From assembly GCA_020723325.1 (NCBI GenBank), contig DYJD01000049.1:1-35781 (forward strand): 35,781 nt of DNA. The letters run 5' to 3'. Source of the DNA: Desulfosudis oleivorans. Lineage in GTDB: Bacteria > Desulfobacterota > Desulfobacteria > Desulfobacterales > SURF-7. This document shows, one piece after another, positions 7,605-16,973 of this stretch (the first letter of the stretch is position 1; each line of letters opens with the position of its first letter). Below the pieces are notes generated by a model, which worked only from the letters and a program-made list of their open reading frames with translations, ran no database searches and was not told the origin of the DNA. The position numbers and the translations under genes were made by a program.

Positions 7605-8399
7605 ATGAAGCAAGAACAGGAAAAACCGAAAAAATTCGGCATGGTGATTGATCTTGACAAATGCACCGGCTGCGGCGCCTGCATGGTGGCCTGCATGGCC
7701 GAGAACAATGTGCCGTTCAAGGAGAATGAGACCAACAAGCTCGACAGTATCACCTGGATGCGGGTTTATAAACTCACCAACAATAAGCCCTTTCCCATGA
7801 CCGAAGTGTGTTATCTGCCGCGGCCGTGCCAGCATTGCGAAGGCCTCCATACAGGTCATTCGCCCTGTGTATCGGTATGCCCGGCCACGGCCACGGATTA
7901 TGATATGGAGACCGGCATTGTCAGCCAGATTTACACCCGCTGCTTCGGCTGCCGTTACTGCATGGGGGCCTGCCCGTACCATGCCCGCTATTTCAACTGG
8001 TGGGACCCGGTCTGGCCGGAAGGTATGGAGAAGATGCTCAGCCCCAATGTGTCCCCGCGCATGCGCGGCGTGGTGGAAAAATGCAGCTTCTGCTTTCACC
8101 GTTATCAGGCTGCCAAGGACAAGGCCTTTTATAAAGAGACCCGGGCCATCGCCGAGGATGATTATCAAACCGCCTGCACCCAGGCCTGTCCGGCCGGGGC
8201 CATCACCTTCGGTGATTTGGACAACAAGGACCATGCGGTTTACAAAAAGAAACAGGACCCCAATGCCTTCCGCTTGCTGGAACGTCTGGGCACCAACACC
8301 AAGGTATATTATCTGAGCCGCAAGGAATGGGTGCGCAAGGCCGGGGATAACTATCTGCCGGGGGAAGGCCTGCAAAAACCAAGGCGCATCCATGAATAG
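7605..8399 (+). CDS. qrcC: Qrc complex iron-sulfur subunit QrcC
   Basis: A 264-residue four-cluster ferredoxin-like protein of the DmsB/PsrB/NrfC group. Visible cysteine blocks are CTGCGACMVAC near the N-terminus, then CQHC with CVSVCP, CFGCRYCMGACP, and CSFC paired with CTQACP, enough for four cubane clusters. It has no signal peptide, so it is probably exported folded together with the Tat substrate QrcB. It should pass electrons between QrcA/QrcB and the quinone site on QrcD. The ATG at 7605 is preferred over the GTG at 7602 for spacing to AAGAGG. It begins 19 bases after qrcB. Confidence 0.9.
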   Translation: MKQEQEKPKKFGMVIDLDKCTGCGACMVACMAENNVPFKENETNKLDSITWMRVYKLTNNKPFPMTEVCYLPRPCQHCEGLHTGHSPCVSVCPATATDYDMETGIVSQIYTRCFGCRYCMGACPYHARYFNWWDPVWPEGMEKMLSPNVSPRMRGVVEKCSFCFHRYQAAKDKAFYKETRAIAEDDYQTACTQACPAGAITFGDLDNKDHAVYKKKQDPNAFRLLERLGTNTKVYYLSRKEWVRKAGDNYLPGEGLQKPRRIHE

Positions 8400-8468
8400 G
8401 CCGGTTTGTTTTTGTGTACGATTTTTCGATTTTGAGATGCCCGGATTAAGTTAAGGAGCACGGAACCT

Positions 8469-9701
8469 ATGGATTCAGCATTGATACCCGAAGGAGTCAA
8501 ACGTTGTCCCCTGCCCCAGTTTACCAAGGGACTGGCCGTGGTGGGCGCGGTATTGCTGTGGGGTGTTTTTGCCATGCTGCTATGCTGGCTGAAAGGTCTG
8601 AACCAGACCAACATGAACGATTATTACGGATTTGCCTTGTGGATCTGGGCGGATCTAGCGGTCATCGCCCTGGGGGGCGGTGCCTTTTTCACCGGCCTGC
8701 TGAAATACATCCTCGGCAAGGACGAACTCAAGAACATCATCAATTTTGCCGTGCTCATCGGTTTCATCTGCTACAGCTCGGCCTTGCTGATTCTGGCTAT
8801 CGACATCGGCCAGCCTTTGCGGGGCTGGTTTATTTTCTGGCATGCCAATGTGCATTCCATGCTCACCGAGGTGGCCTTCTGCTTATCCTGTTATTTTGCC
8901 GTGCTGACCATTGAATATCTGCCCCTGGTGCTGGAAAACCGCCAACTGGACAAGGTCCCCTTTTTCCACAATCTCACCCACAACATGCATGAAATCATGC
9001 CGGTTTTCGCAGCCACGGGCGCCTTTTTGTCCTGCTTCCACCAGGGCTCCCTGGGGGGCGTGGCCGGTGTGCTCTACGGCCGGCCCTTTGCCTATCGGGA
9101 AGGCCTGCTGGTCTGGCCCTGGACTTTTTTTCTGTTCACCTGGTCGGCGGCGGCTTACGGTCCCTGCTTCACCATTTTCCTGACCAAGCTGATGGAGAAG
9201 ATCACCACCAAGAAGCTGGTCAAGGACAATGTCATCGAGCTGCTGGCCAAGATCTCCGGCTGGATGATTTTCACCTATATCATCGCCAAGATCATCGACA
9301 CCGGCTGGTGGGCATTTCGAACCGCCCCGGAAATGGGCTTTCAGTGGACGGATTTTTATAACAACGCTTTTTATGGGATCTGGATCCTGATTGCCGAGAT
9401 CGTGGTGGGGGGAATTTTCCCGGCCCTGATCCTCATCACGCCCAAGGGCCGCAGCTCCAGTACCGGCCTGTGGATCGCGGTGATTCTGGCCATCATCGGT
9501 GTCTCCCTCAACCGCTGGGTTATGGTCTTGCAGGTGATGGCCGTGCCGGTGCTTTCCTTTGACCAGTGGGTGCTGTATTTTCCGAGCTGGCAAGAGATCG
9601 CCACCACCATCCTGCCGGTGGCTTATGGCGTGATTCTGACCGCCCTGAGTTATCGCTACCTGCCGATTTTTCCGCAGGAAAAAGAATTGAATCCGGCTTG
9701 A
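8469..9701 (+). CDS. qrcD: Qrc complex NrfD/PsrC-like membrane subunit QrcD
   Basis: A 410-residue polytopic membrane protein of the NrfD/PsrC family with about ten hydrophobic segments. It contains family-typical residues such as the YYGFALWIWADLAVIALGGG stretch after helix 1 and the FHQGSLGG motif in the middle. It holds the menaquinone-reduction site of Qrc, in the periplasmic half of the membrane in related enzymes. AAGGAG lies before the ATG. The 69-base gap from qrcC shows no clear terminator, so the operon probably continues. A short membrane gene follows 25 bases downstream. Confidence 0.9.
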   Translation: MDSALIPEGVKRCPLPQFTKGLAVVGAVLLWGVFAMLLCWLKGLNQTNMNDYYGFALWIWADLAVIALGGGAFFTGLLKYILGKDELKNIINFAVLIGFICYSSALLILAIDIGQPLRGWFIFWHANVHSMLTEVAFCLSCYFAVLTIEYLPLVLENRQLDKVPFFHNLTHNMHEIMPVFAATGAFLSCFHQGSLGGVAGVLYGRPFAYREGLLVWPWTFFLFTWSAAAYGPCFTIFLTKLMEKITTKKLVKDNVIELLAKISGWMIFTYIIAKIIDTGWWAFRTAPEMGFQWTDFYNNAFYGIWILIAEIVVGGIFPALILITPKGRSSSTGLWIAVILAIIGVSLNRWVMVLQVMAVPVLSFDQWVLYFPSWQEIATTILPVAYGVILTALSYRYLPIFPQEKELNPA

Positions 9702-9726
9702 GGCTTGACCGGCGTAAGGAGGAATT

Positions 9727-9888
9727 ATGTTTCCATTTTGTTTTGAATGGGTTTGGGATATGGGGCATCTGGTTTTCATGGGCGGGTTGTGGTATGCCCT
9801 TTCCATCCTGGGGCTGGGCTTGACCTATTGCATCATTAAAGCCGCCCTGGATACGGCTGCCGGCGGCGAGGGCGGGCATCATCACTAA
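9727..9888 (+). CDS. 53-residue single-helix membrane protein at the end of the qrc operon
   Basis: A short gene with a strong ribosome site (AAGGAGG at ~9716-9722) five bases before the ATG. Translation starts MFPFCFEWVWDMGH and continues with one hydrophobic helix (~15-40, LVFMGGLWYALSILGLGLTY) and a soluble tail ending GGEGGHHH. It begins 25 bases after qrcD, so co-transcription is very likely. I do not know a described fifth Qrc subunit. Its aromatic N-terminus and single helix suggest an accessory or assembly peptide packing against QrcD. The three C-terminal histidines could bind metal or simply be chance. Confidence 0.75.
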   Translation: MFPFCFEWVWDMGHLVFMGGLWYALSILGLGLTYCIIKAALDTAAGGEGGHHH

Positions 9889-9896
9889 GTGCATTT

Positions 9897-10065
9897 AAAT
9901 TCGAATGTTTAAATCCGAAATTCGAAACAAATTCAAAGCACTAATGACACAATAACCAAAACAACAAACAGTGATTCAAAGACCAAATCGTCTATCAAGG
10001 CAGTATTATTTAAATTTTTGGTTATTCGAATTTGTTTCGTATTTCGATATTCGGATTTCGAATTT
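9897..10065. repeat. Long AATTCGAA-type inverted repeat, copy A
   Basis: Two AT-rich arms, about 9897-9962 and 10006-10065, are imperfect inverted repeats: both read out as ATCCGAA..TTCGAAACAAATTC followed by ATAACCAAAA. A related pair lies at 20817-20986. It occupies the whole gap between the qrc operon and murA, so it may also end the qrc transcript. No open frame is inside. Confidence 0.75.
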
Positions 10066-10139
10066 TCCTTACCGGTCTAAAACGTTGATCAAGGACTCAA
10101 TTGTTAATCATGGACTGATGGAAGTAAACAGGGTGGATA

Positions 10140-11396
10140 ATGGATAAAATCATAATTGAAGGCGGCGTGCCGCTGCAAGGCGAAGTGCATATCAGCGGCG
10201 CCAAAAATGCCGCTCTGCCCATCCTGGTGTCTGCCTTGTTGACCGACGGGTGGTGCACCTACCAAAACGTACCTAGATTGCGGGATATTGACAGCATTCT
10301 GCAGCTCCTGTCCATGCTGGGGGCCCAAATCGAGGTGGATGGTTATACGGTGCGCATTAACGCCGCCGGGCTGAAAAACGCCGAGGCGCCCTATGACCTG
10401 GTGCGTAAAATGCGGGCCTCCATTCTGGTGTTGTGCCCGCTGGTGGCCCGTTTAAAAACCGCCAAAGTATCCTTGCCCGGGGGCTGCGCCATCGGCGCGA
10501 GACCCATCAATCTCCATTTAAAAGGGCTGGCGCGCCTGGGGGCCGACATCACCTTGGAGCACGGCTATGTGCTGGCCTCGGCCGAACGGCTTGTGGGGGA
10601 TGAAATTTATTTTGAAACCCCCACGGTGACGGGAACGGAAAATCTCATGATGGCGGCGGCCCTGGCCCAGGGCAAAACAATCCTGAAAAATGCGGCCCGG
10701 GAACCGGAAGTGGTGGCCCTGGCTGATGTTTTAAACCAAATGGGGGCCTGTATCAAAGGCGCCGGTACGGCGGTGGTATCCATTGAAGGGGTACCGGCTT
10801 TGAAACCGGTTTCCGTCCGAATCATTCCGGACCGCATCGAGACCGGCACGTTCATGGTGGCCGCGGCCCTGACCCAGGGGGATTTGTTGGTGCGGGATTG
10901 TGAGCCGGAACATGTTGGCGGAATCATTGATAAATTAAAGCAGGTGGGCGCCGCGATCCAAGTCGGCGCAAAATCAATTCACGTTAAAGGCCGCGCCCCC
11001 ATCGAGAGCGTCGATGTCAAGACCTTTCCCTATCCCGGCTTTCCCACGGATATGCAGGCCCAGTTCATGGTGTTGATGTCCGTGGCCCGGGGGCTCAGCG
11101 TGATTTCGGAAACGGTTTTTGAAAACCGTTTTATCCATGTAAGTGAGCTGCGGCGCATGGGCGCGGATATTACCGTATCCGGGCATTCGGCCGTGATCAA
11201 GGGGGTTCCGTCCTTATCCGGTGCACCGGTCATGGCCACGGATTTGCGGGCCAGCGCTTCCCTGGTGTTGGCCGGTCTGGTGGCTTCCGGAACCACCGAA
11301 GTCAACCGCATCTATCATCTGGACCGCGGTTATGAGGCCATGGAGACCAAATTCCAGAAACTGGGGGCGCGCATCCGGAGGGAAAAAAGCAATTAG
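10140..11396 (+). CDS. murA: UDP-N-acetylglucosamine 1-carboxyvinyltransferase
   Basis: Cytoplasmic enzyme that transfers enolpyruvate from phosphoenolpyruvate to UDP-GlcNAc, the first committed step of peptidoglycan synthesis and the target of fosfomycin. The 418-residue length is exactly that of the family. The opening residues [20 protein letters not shown] and the active-site loop [11 protein letters not shown] with catalytic Cys116 are clear. Because the cysteine is retained (not Asp), the enzyme should be fosfomycin-sensitive in principle. Ribosome site GGGTGG lies just before the ATG. It is followed by comEC after 51 bases containing a short AT-rich repeat (AATTAGAAATTACC). Confidence 0.97.
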   Translation: MDKIIIEGGVPLQGEVHISGAKNAALPILVSALLTDGWCTYQNVPRLRDIDSILQLLSMLGAQIEVDGYTVRINAAGLKNAEAPYDLVRKMRASILVLCPLVARLKTAKVSLPGGCAIGARPINLHLKGLARLGADITLEHGYVLASAERLVGDEIYFETPTVTGTENLMMAAALAQGKTILKNAAREPEVVALADVLNQMGACIKGAGTAVVSIEGVPALKPVSVRIIPDRIETGTFMVAAALTQGDLLVRDCEPEHVGGIIDKLKQVGAAIQVGAKSIHVKGRAPIESVDVKTFPYPGFPTDMQAQFMVLMSVARGLSVISETVFENRFIHVSELRRMGADITVSGHSAVIKGVPSLSGAPVMATDLRASASLVLAGLVASGTTEVNRIYHLDRGYEAMETKFQKLGARIRREKSN

Positions 11397-11447
11397 GAAT
11401 TAGAAATTACCAATTACGAATCGTGGGTCTTTAAGTCGAGGGCGGCG

Positions 11448-13931
11448 ATGCGTGAAACGGATTTCTTTCTGAGACCGGCGATTCCCCTGTTGATCTGCCT
11501 GATGGCAGGTGTGGCGCTGGGAACCTGGTGGCCGGGTCATGGACCTGTGGCCGGATTGGCGGTTGCCGGGGCAGTGCTCGGCCTGATCCTATGTCTTTGG
11601 TATCAACGACCGGTTTTGTTGTTGCCCTTGATTTTTTTTGCCGGGCTTGGTTATCTCTCCATTCAACCTTGGCTTTCCCCGAAATTATCAGCCGAGCATA
11701 TCAGCCGTTTTACCGGCAGCCGCAAATGGCAGATCACCGGAACCGTGGTGGAAGCTCCGGTTCAAAAAGGAGTTTTTTTGAACCTGATCGTGGCAGTGGA
11801 AAATCTGGCCGGCCACCAGGAATCCCATGCTGCCAGGGGCAAGGTGCGGGTCAGTGCTGCCGGCCGGCCACCGGAAATGGTCTGCGGCGACCGGGTGGTT
11901 TTTACCGGCAGGCTGCGAAATATCCGCAACTTCAACAATCCGGGCGGCTTCGACTATCGCCGCTTTCTCGTGTTCCAGGGAGTTTGGGCCGGGGTTTATC
12001 CTGACAAAAGCGGCATTCGAATCATCGGACGGAAACACGGCACGGATTTTTCCAGGCTGATCGATACCGCCCGGCAAAAGATCCTGGCCTGCATGGCGGA
12101 AAATATCCGCGGCGAGCACCGGCATATCCTGGGTGCGCTGATTGTGGGTGATCTTTCGCCGATTCCGCCGGCGGATCGGGAAGTTTTCAATCGGGCCGGA
12201 GTCGGGCATCTGCTGGCCATCTCCGGCGACCAGATCGGCATCATCGCCGCTTTTTTCTTTTTTGGTTTTACGAGGTTTTTCAGTCAATTTGATTTTTTCC
12301 TGTGGCGCGGCTGGACCCGCAAGGCCGCAGCCCTGGTTTCCTTTTGGGCTGTATGGCTGTATGGCGAACTGGCCGGAATGGCGCCTTCCACCCAACGGGC
12401 CGTGATCATGGTGGCGGTTTTTCTGCTGGCTTTTGTCCTGGGGCGGCGCCAGGACGGTTTGAACATTCTCAGTCTGGCTGCCCTGCTGATTCTGATGATC
12501 CAGCCGCCCTTTCTGTTTTCCGTCTCCTTTCAATTGTCCTTTGTCGCTGTCCTTTGCATCATCACAGGTCTGAGCGCTGTTGGAATCGAGCTTCGGCCCG
12601 CAGATCCGTTAAGAATGCGCATCTTAAAACGGATCATTCTTTTCGGGGCCATATCCCTGCTGGCCATGGCCGGAACCTTGCCCCTGGTTTTATATTATTT
12701 CAACCAGGTTTCGTTGATCGCCCTCGCAACCAATTGCATTGCCGTTCCGGCCATTGGATTTATGGTGGTCCCCGTGGCCTTGGTGGCGGTTTTCGTTCTG
12801 CCCTTCAGTCCGTTGGTCTCCGGGTGGGGCCTCCGGTTCAGTGCCGCCGTATTGGATCAGGTTCTGGATTGGATCCGTTGGTTGGCGGATCGGCCTTTTG
12901 CCGCTGTTCATACCATCACTCCCAGCGTGGTTGAAATCATCTGTTATTATCTTTTATTTTGGGCGGGCCTGGTCTGCATCGGCAAGTGGCGGAAACCCGG
13001 CGGGGTCGGGCCGGCCGGAACAGGCAACCGTCAAATCCGCGCGGTTGTATTGCTGACCTGTGCTGTCCTTGCCGTTGATGTGGCTTACTGGATCTATCAG
13101 CGTTGTTTTCGAAAGGATTTACAGGCCACCTTCCTGGATGTGGGGGCAGGGAACGCGGCCTTGCTGGAACTGCCCAAGGGGCATACCCTGCTCATTGACG
13201 GCGGCGGATTTCCGGATAACGTCCAATTTGATGTGGGCGAAAGGATTGTGGCGCCCTTTCTTCGCCGCAAAAAAATCAGCACCATCGATACCCTGGTTTT
13301 GACCCATGCGGACAGTGACCATTTGAACGGCCTGCTGTTCATCACGAAGCATTTCAAGGTTCGGGAAATATGGTTCAATGGTCAGGCTGTCGCCACCCCC
13401 ACCTTCCGGCAATGGATGGAAAGCACGCGTGCAAAGGGAATCTCCATGCCCAGCTTTCGGGAAATTCCAAGGGCGGGTATGATTCATGAAGCCTGGGTGG
13501 AACTCCTGCATCCTTCCCAGGATTATGTTCCTGGGTTGGCAAAACGCGCGGATCTGAACAATAATTCCATTGTCCTGCGCATCTGTCTGAGTGGCATTTG
13601 TTTGCTTTTTCCAGGTGATATTCCTGCTTTGACCGAGGAAAAACTGGTTGGAACCTATGGCCCGCAACTCAAAAGCACGGTTTTGCTGGCCCCGCACCAT
13701 GGCAGCAAGACTTCGAATTCAGAAGCGTTTTTGCAGATGGTGGCCCCGGAAGTGATCGTGGTTTCCACCAGGCCGCGGGGCTGGACCAAATTGCCCCATC
13801 CGTCCGTGCTTGCGCGCTATCAGCAGCTTGGGATCCAGGTTTTTCAAACTGATCGTGATGGAGCTGTGACAATTGCCACCGATGGGATCAACTATGCCGT
13901 TTTCCCAACGATTCAGGCGATTCGTGGCTGA
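11448..13931 (+). CDS. comEC: ComEC/Rec2 DNA-uptake channel
   Basis: Inner-membrane protein proposed to form the channel for single-stranded DNA entering the cell in natural transformation. The 827 residues show the full three-part architecture: N-terminal membrane and OB-like region (DUF4131, ~25-190), the polytopic Competence domain (~215-480, starting near RHILGALIVGD and GHLLAISGDQIG), and a C-terminal metallo-beta-lactamase domain. That last domain has DVGAGNA (~562), THADSDHLNG (~618) and APHHGSKTSNS (~747), the metal-binding motifs seen in likely nuclease-active members. Its length suggests an intact gene. Other competence genes are not in this window. Confidence 0.95.
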   Translation: MRETDFFLRPAIPLLICLMAGVALGTWWPGHGPVAGLAVAGAVLGLILCLWYQRPVLLLPLIFFAGLGYLSIQPWLSPKLSAEHISRFTGSRKWQITGTVVEAPVQKGVFLNLIVAVENLAGHQESHAARGKVRVSAAGRPPEMVCGDRVVFTGRLRNIRNFNNPGGFDYRRFLVFQGVWAGVYPDKSGIRIIGRKHGTDFSRLIDTARQKILACMAENIRGEHRHILGALIVGDLSPIPPADREVFNRAGVGHLLAISGDQIGIIAAFFFFGFTRFFSQFDFFLWRGWTRKAAALVSFWAVWLYGELAGMAPSTQRAVIMVAVFLLAFVLGRRQDGLNILSLAALLILMIQPPFLFSVSFQLSFVAVLCIITGLSAVGIELRPADPLRMRILKRIILFGAISLLAMAGTLPLVLYYFNQVSLIALATNCIAVPAIGFMVVPVALVAVFVLPFSPLVSGWGLRFSAAVLDQVLDWIRWLADRPFAAVHTITPSVVEIICYYLLFWAGLVCIGKWRKPGGVGPAGTGNRQIRAVVLLTCAVLAVDVAYWIYQRCFRKDLQATFLDVGAGNAALLELPKGHTLLIDGGGFPDNVQFDVGERIVAPFLRRKKISTIDTLVLTHADSDHLNGLLFITKHFKVREIWFNGQAVATPTFRQWMESTRAKGISMPSFREIPRAGMIHEAWVELLHPSQDYVPGLAKRADLNNNSIVLRICLSGICLLFPGDIPALTEEKLVGTYGPQLKSTVLLAPHHGSKTSNSEAFLQMVAPEVIVVSTRPRGWTKLPHPSVLARYQQLGIQVFQTDRDGAVTIATDGINYAVFPTIQAIRG

Positions 13932-14135
13932 TTGGCGGCTGGTCATGGGATCAACTTGATCCTGCCGAAACTAGGAAAAAATCAATGCAGCGCAACTTTC
14001 CTATTGCCAATTTTTAGAATCGTTTTATCTTAAGATGGAACGTGAAAAAGCGCAGGATTTAATCCGGGCCAAAAGCTGCGGCCACGACCCAAAACAGCAA
14101 CATTTAGGGCCTGGTTTTCAAGATGAGGATCTGTC

Positions 14136-14306
14136 ATGACCGACAATGAAAATATCAACGATATTTTAGAAGATATCCGCAAGAAGATCAAACCGTCCAC
14201 CGGCCCGCTCACTTCCATTGATCCTAAAAAAATGGAAAAAGTGTCTGAAGATCTGGAAATCGCCAAAGAGATCGAAAAGGATATTCAAAAATCGGACAAG
14301 AAATAA
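14136..14306 (+). CDS. 56-residue charged helical protein, unknown
   Basis: A short gene with GAGGA seven bases upstream of the ATG. The product (starts MTDNENINDILEDIRKK) has an N-terminal amphipathic helix, a short linker with KPSTGPLTSIDP, and a lysine/glutamate-rich C-terminal helix that could form a coiled coil. No signal peptide or membrane segment. The family is not recognised, but codon use, ribosome site and a clear stop support a real gene. A weak promoter-like pair (TTGCCA and TATCTT, 16-base spacing, 14004-14031) lies upstream. Confidence 0.6.
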   Translation: MTDNENINDILEDIRKKIKPSTGPLTSIDPKKMEKVSEDLEIAKEIEKDIQKSDKK

Positions 14307-14356
14307 GGATTGACGGCCTTGTCAATTGCTTGAGAATGGGCCGGTCGTGATCTTTG

Positions 14357-14394
14357 TTTCAGCCGATCAGGAAAATTCCTTTTTGCGGCTGAAA
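14357..14394. terminator. Nested hairpin between convergent genes
   Basis: Perfect 9-base arms TTTCAGCCG (14357-14365) and CGGCTGAAA (14386-14394) enclose a second small hairpin AGGAA..TTCCT followed by TTTTT. Its position between the plus-strand small gene and the end of the minus-strand MFS gene suits a bidirectional terminator. Confidence 0.5.
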
Positions 14395-14421
14395 CCATGC
14401 CCAAGCCCAGAGTTTGTATAC

Positions 14422-15576
14422 CTACTTAACATCCGGCAAGGCCAGGATAAAAGGCAGGCTCGCCAGCGGTATCAGGCTGATAACGCTCAAAACCGCAGGG
14501 ATGGAATAGATGTCCGCCAGACTGCCGACAACCGGCGTAACCAGCCCCCCCAATCCATAAGCAAAACCCATCATCAGACTCGCCACCATGGAGCGGCCCT
14601 TGGGGGCCAGGGTTTGCGCCATGGCCACGCCCAGCGGCAAGGGGGCCAGGACAAGCGCGCCACTGACAACAGCCCCCAGGTAGACCCAATTCCCGTCCAG
14701 TTTTAAAAACAGGAACAGCACCGGCGACATGCATAAAAAAGCAAAAACCAATACCGGTTTGTAGCCGATTTTATCGGCGACCAGTCCGGCAAGTAGCCCG
14801 CTTACAGTGCCGGCCACGGTATAAAGGGAGATGATCAGGCCGGCGGAGACCAGGGAGAATCCCTTGGCAACCACCATCACTGGAAAAAAGGTAATCAGGG
14901 ATTGTCCCACCACGGCTCGCAGAAACATCACCAGCCAGATGGCGGCCACGGATTTGTATGCGCCGCCGAGACTATCCCGCAGGGAGTCCCAGAAACCCAG
15001 ATGAGCCGCTCCTGCAGGTTGGGGGGTCGGAACCGTGAAATAGATAAAGACCGTCACGATTAAGCCCGGCAACATGGTAAAAGGCACTGTTTCCAGGCAG
15101 AATCGGGTCGCATACCAGGTGATGAAAAGGGGACCTACGCCAAAGGCCAGGGTCCCGCCGGTATTGAAGATGGACATGGCAAAGCCGGTCTTGGTGCCGG
15201 AATATACCGGAACCATGCCGGTGACCGGCGGATGAAACATGGAAGAACCGATGGAGCCCAGGGCGATGATCGACAGCAACAAGTAATAGCCGGGCGCCAT
15301 GCCCGCAAGCGGGATAAAAATCACTGTCAGCAGTAATCCTGCTAGAATAAATACCCGGCTGGGGCGGCGATCCGCCAGGTATCCCACGGTGGGCTGAACA
15401 ATGAACGCGAGAAAGCGGTTGATTCCGGCGATCATCCCCACCTGGGTGAGGGATAATCCGAGCTTTTTGACAAACAGGGGAAAGAGTGGATTGGTAAAGG
15501 AACTGTAAAAATCGCCGGTGAAATGCACCAGGGTTAAAATGAAAAGAGTTTTGACATCGGCTTTGACGGTTTTCAT
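14422..15576 (-). CDS. MFS transporter (fosmidomycin-resistance-like)
   Basis: A 12-helix major facilitator protein of about 384 residues when started at the ATG at 15576. The upstream in-frame ATG at 15642 adds 22 residues unlike family N-termini and has no ribosome site. The N-terminal LVHFTGDFYSSFTNPLFPLF segment and the ADRRPSR loop between helices 2 and 3 are typical of the Fsr (fosmidomycin resistance) group of drug exporters. Substrate cannot be deduced. It is divergent from the thiolase gene across about 146 bases and converges on the small helical gene. Confidence 0.8.
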   Translation of the reverse strand: MKTVKADVKTLFILTLVHFTGDFYSSFTNPLFPLFVKKLGLSLTQVGMIAGINRFLAFIVQPTVGYLADRRPSRVFILAGLLLTVIFIPLAGMAPGYYLLLSIIALGSIGSSMFHPPVTGMVPVYSGTKTGFAMSIFNTGGTLAFGVGPLFITWYATRFCLETVPFTMLPGLIVTVFIYFTVPTPQPAGAAHLGFWDSLRDSLGGAYKSVAAIWLVMFLRAVVGQSLITFFPVMVVAKGFSLVSAGLIISLYTVAGTVSGLLAGLVADKIGYKPVLVFAFLCMSPVLFLFLKLDGNWVYLGAVVSGALVLAPLPLGVAMAQTLAPKGRSMVASLMMGFAYGLGGLVTPVVGSLADIYSIPAVLSVISLIPLASLPFILALPDVK

Positions 15577-15722
15577 TATGGCATGGCTTACCTTTCTGAG
15601 AAGCCAAAAGCAAGGTAAAAAGTTTGCCTTGTTCCTTGACATACAAGCGGATTGTGGCTTATTGAAGTCCCTTTGATGATGAAGAATTCGGGTAACATAT
15701 TAATTAAATAAAGGAGCGAACC

Positions 15723-16973
15723 ATGAAAGATGTAGTCATCGTATCCGCCTGTCGCACGGCCAACGGGGCTTTCGGCGGCACCATGCGCGACATGAACGCC
15801 GCGACCATAGCGGCTGTTACAATGAAGGAGGCCGTAAAACGCGCCGGAATCGACCCGGCCATTATTGATGATATCCGCTATGGGTGTTGCATCGAGCCGG
15901 CTGACGCCTTGAACGTCACCAGGGTGGGGGCCTTGCTGGCCGGGATTCCGGATACGGTTACGGCGGCCACCATCAACCGGGTATGCATTTCCGGCATGGA
16001 GGCCGTCATTTCGGGCATGGCCATGATCCAGGCTGAAATGGCGGATGTGATCTTAGCAGGCGGGGTGGAGCATATGTCCGGAGTGGCCTATCAGGTGCCT
16101 GGTGCCAGATGGGGCTGCCGGTTGCAGGATCAGGTATTTGTGGATGCCATGATCCATGCCCTGCACTGCGGTTCCCATATCATTCCCCATCCTGAAGACG
16201 GACCGGTGAATGCCGAAGAACCGCCCTTGAGCATGTTTAAGGGCAAACCGTACATCATGGGCCATACTGCCGAATTCATCGCCCAGCACATGAACATCAG
16301 CCGGGAAGAGATGGATGAAGTGGCTTTGCGCAGCCATAACGAGGCGGAACGTGCCACCAATGACGGGTCCTTTGCCGCGGAAATCGTGCCCGTGGAAGTG
16401 CCCCAGGGCAAAAAGCCGCCCATCGTTTACAACAAAGATGAACATTTCCGGCCGGGCATGACCATGGATCAACTGCGGAAACTGCCGCCGGCCTTTGTGC
16501 CCAAAATCGGGAAAGTGACGGCGGGCAATTCCAGCGGCTTGAACGACGGCTCCACGGGCATGATCATCATGTCGGCGGACAAGGCCAAGGAATTGAATTT
16601 GAAACCCATGGCGCGCATCAAGGCCACCTCCCGAGGGGCCTGTCATCCTTCGGTCATGGGCCTGTCCCCGGTGCCGGCGGTGAGGAATATGATGGACCGC
16701 ACCGGTCTGAAAATCAATGATTTTGAATTGGTGGAAGTCAATGAAGCCTTTGCCGCCCAATATATCGGCTGCGAACGGGATCTGAACCTGAAGCGCGAGC
16801 TTACCAATGTCAACGGCTCCGGAATCGGTCTGGGTCATCCGGTTGGTTCCACCGGCGCCCGCATCATCGTCACCCTGATGCATGCCATGAAGCAGCGCGG
16901 AAAAACCCTGGGGCTCGCCACCCTGTGCGGCGGCGGCGGTGTCTCCATGGCTTGTGCCATTGAGATGCTGTAA
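15723..16973 (+). CDS. Thiolase family acetyl-CoA C-acyltransferase
   Basis: A 416-residue cytoplasmic thiolase. The nucleophilic cysteine is Cys88 in VCISGMEAV. The other catalytic elements are NEAFAAQ, His372 in GLGHPVGSTGAR, and Cys402 in LCGGGGVSMA. It could cleave 3-ketoacyl-CoA in beta-oxidation or condense two acetyl-CoA; the sequence does not decide which. It stands alone, without neighbouring hydratase or dehydrogenase genes. AAGGAG lies just before the ATG, and an AT-rich upstream segment (15673-15701) holds a weak promoter-like pair (TTGATG, CATATT). The protein is slightly longer than the usual ~390-400. Confidence 0.93.
   Translation: MKDVVIVSACRTANGAFGGTMRDMNAATIAAVTMKEAVKRAGIDPAIIDDIRYGCCIEPADALNVTRVGALLAGIPDTVTAATINRVCISGMEAVISGMAMIQAEMADVILAGGVEHMSGVAYQVPGARWGCRLQDQVFVDAMIHALHCGSHIIPHPEDGPVNAEEPPLSMFKGKPYIMGHTAEFIAQHMNISREEMDEVALRSHNEAERATNDGSFAAEIVPVEVPQGKKPPIVYNKDEHFRPGMTMDQLRKLPPAFVPKIGKVTAGNSSGLNDGSTGMIIMSADKAKELNLKPMARIKATSRGACHPSVMGLSPVPAVRNMMDRTGLKINDFELVEVNEAFAAQYIGCERDLNLKRELTNVNGSGIGLGHPVGSTGARIIVTLMHAMKQRGKTLGLATLCGGGGVSMACAIEML

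Noticed and set aside
8883-9806. 307-codon minus-strand frame over qrcD
   Set aside because: Composition is typical of an antisense shadow (many Q, G, D, H), and qrcD on the other strand has all expected features.
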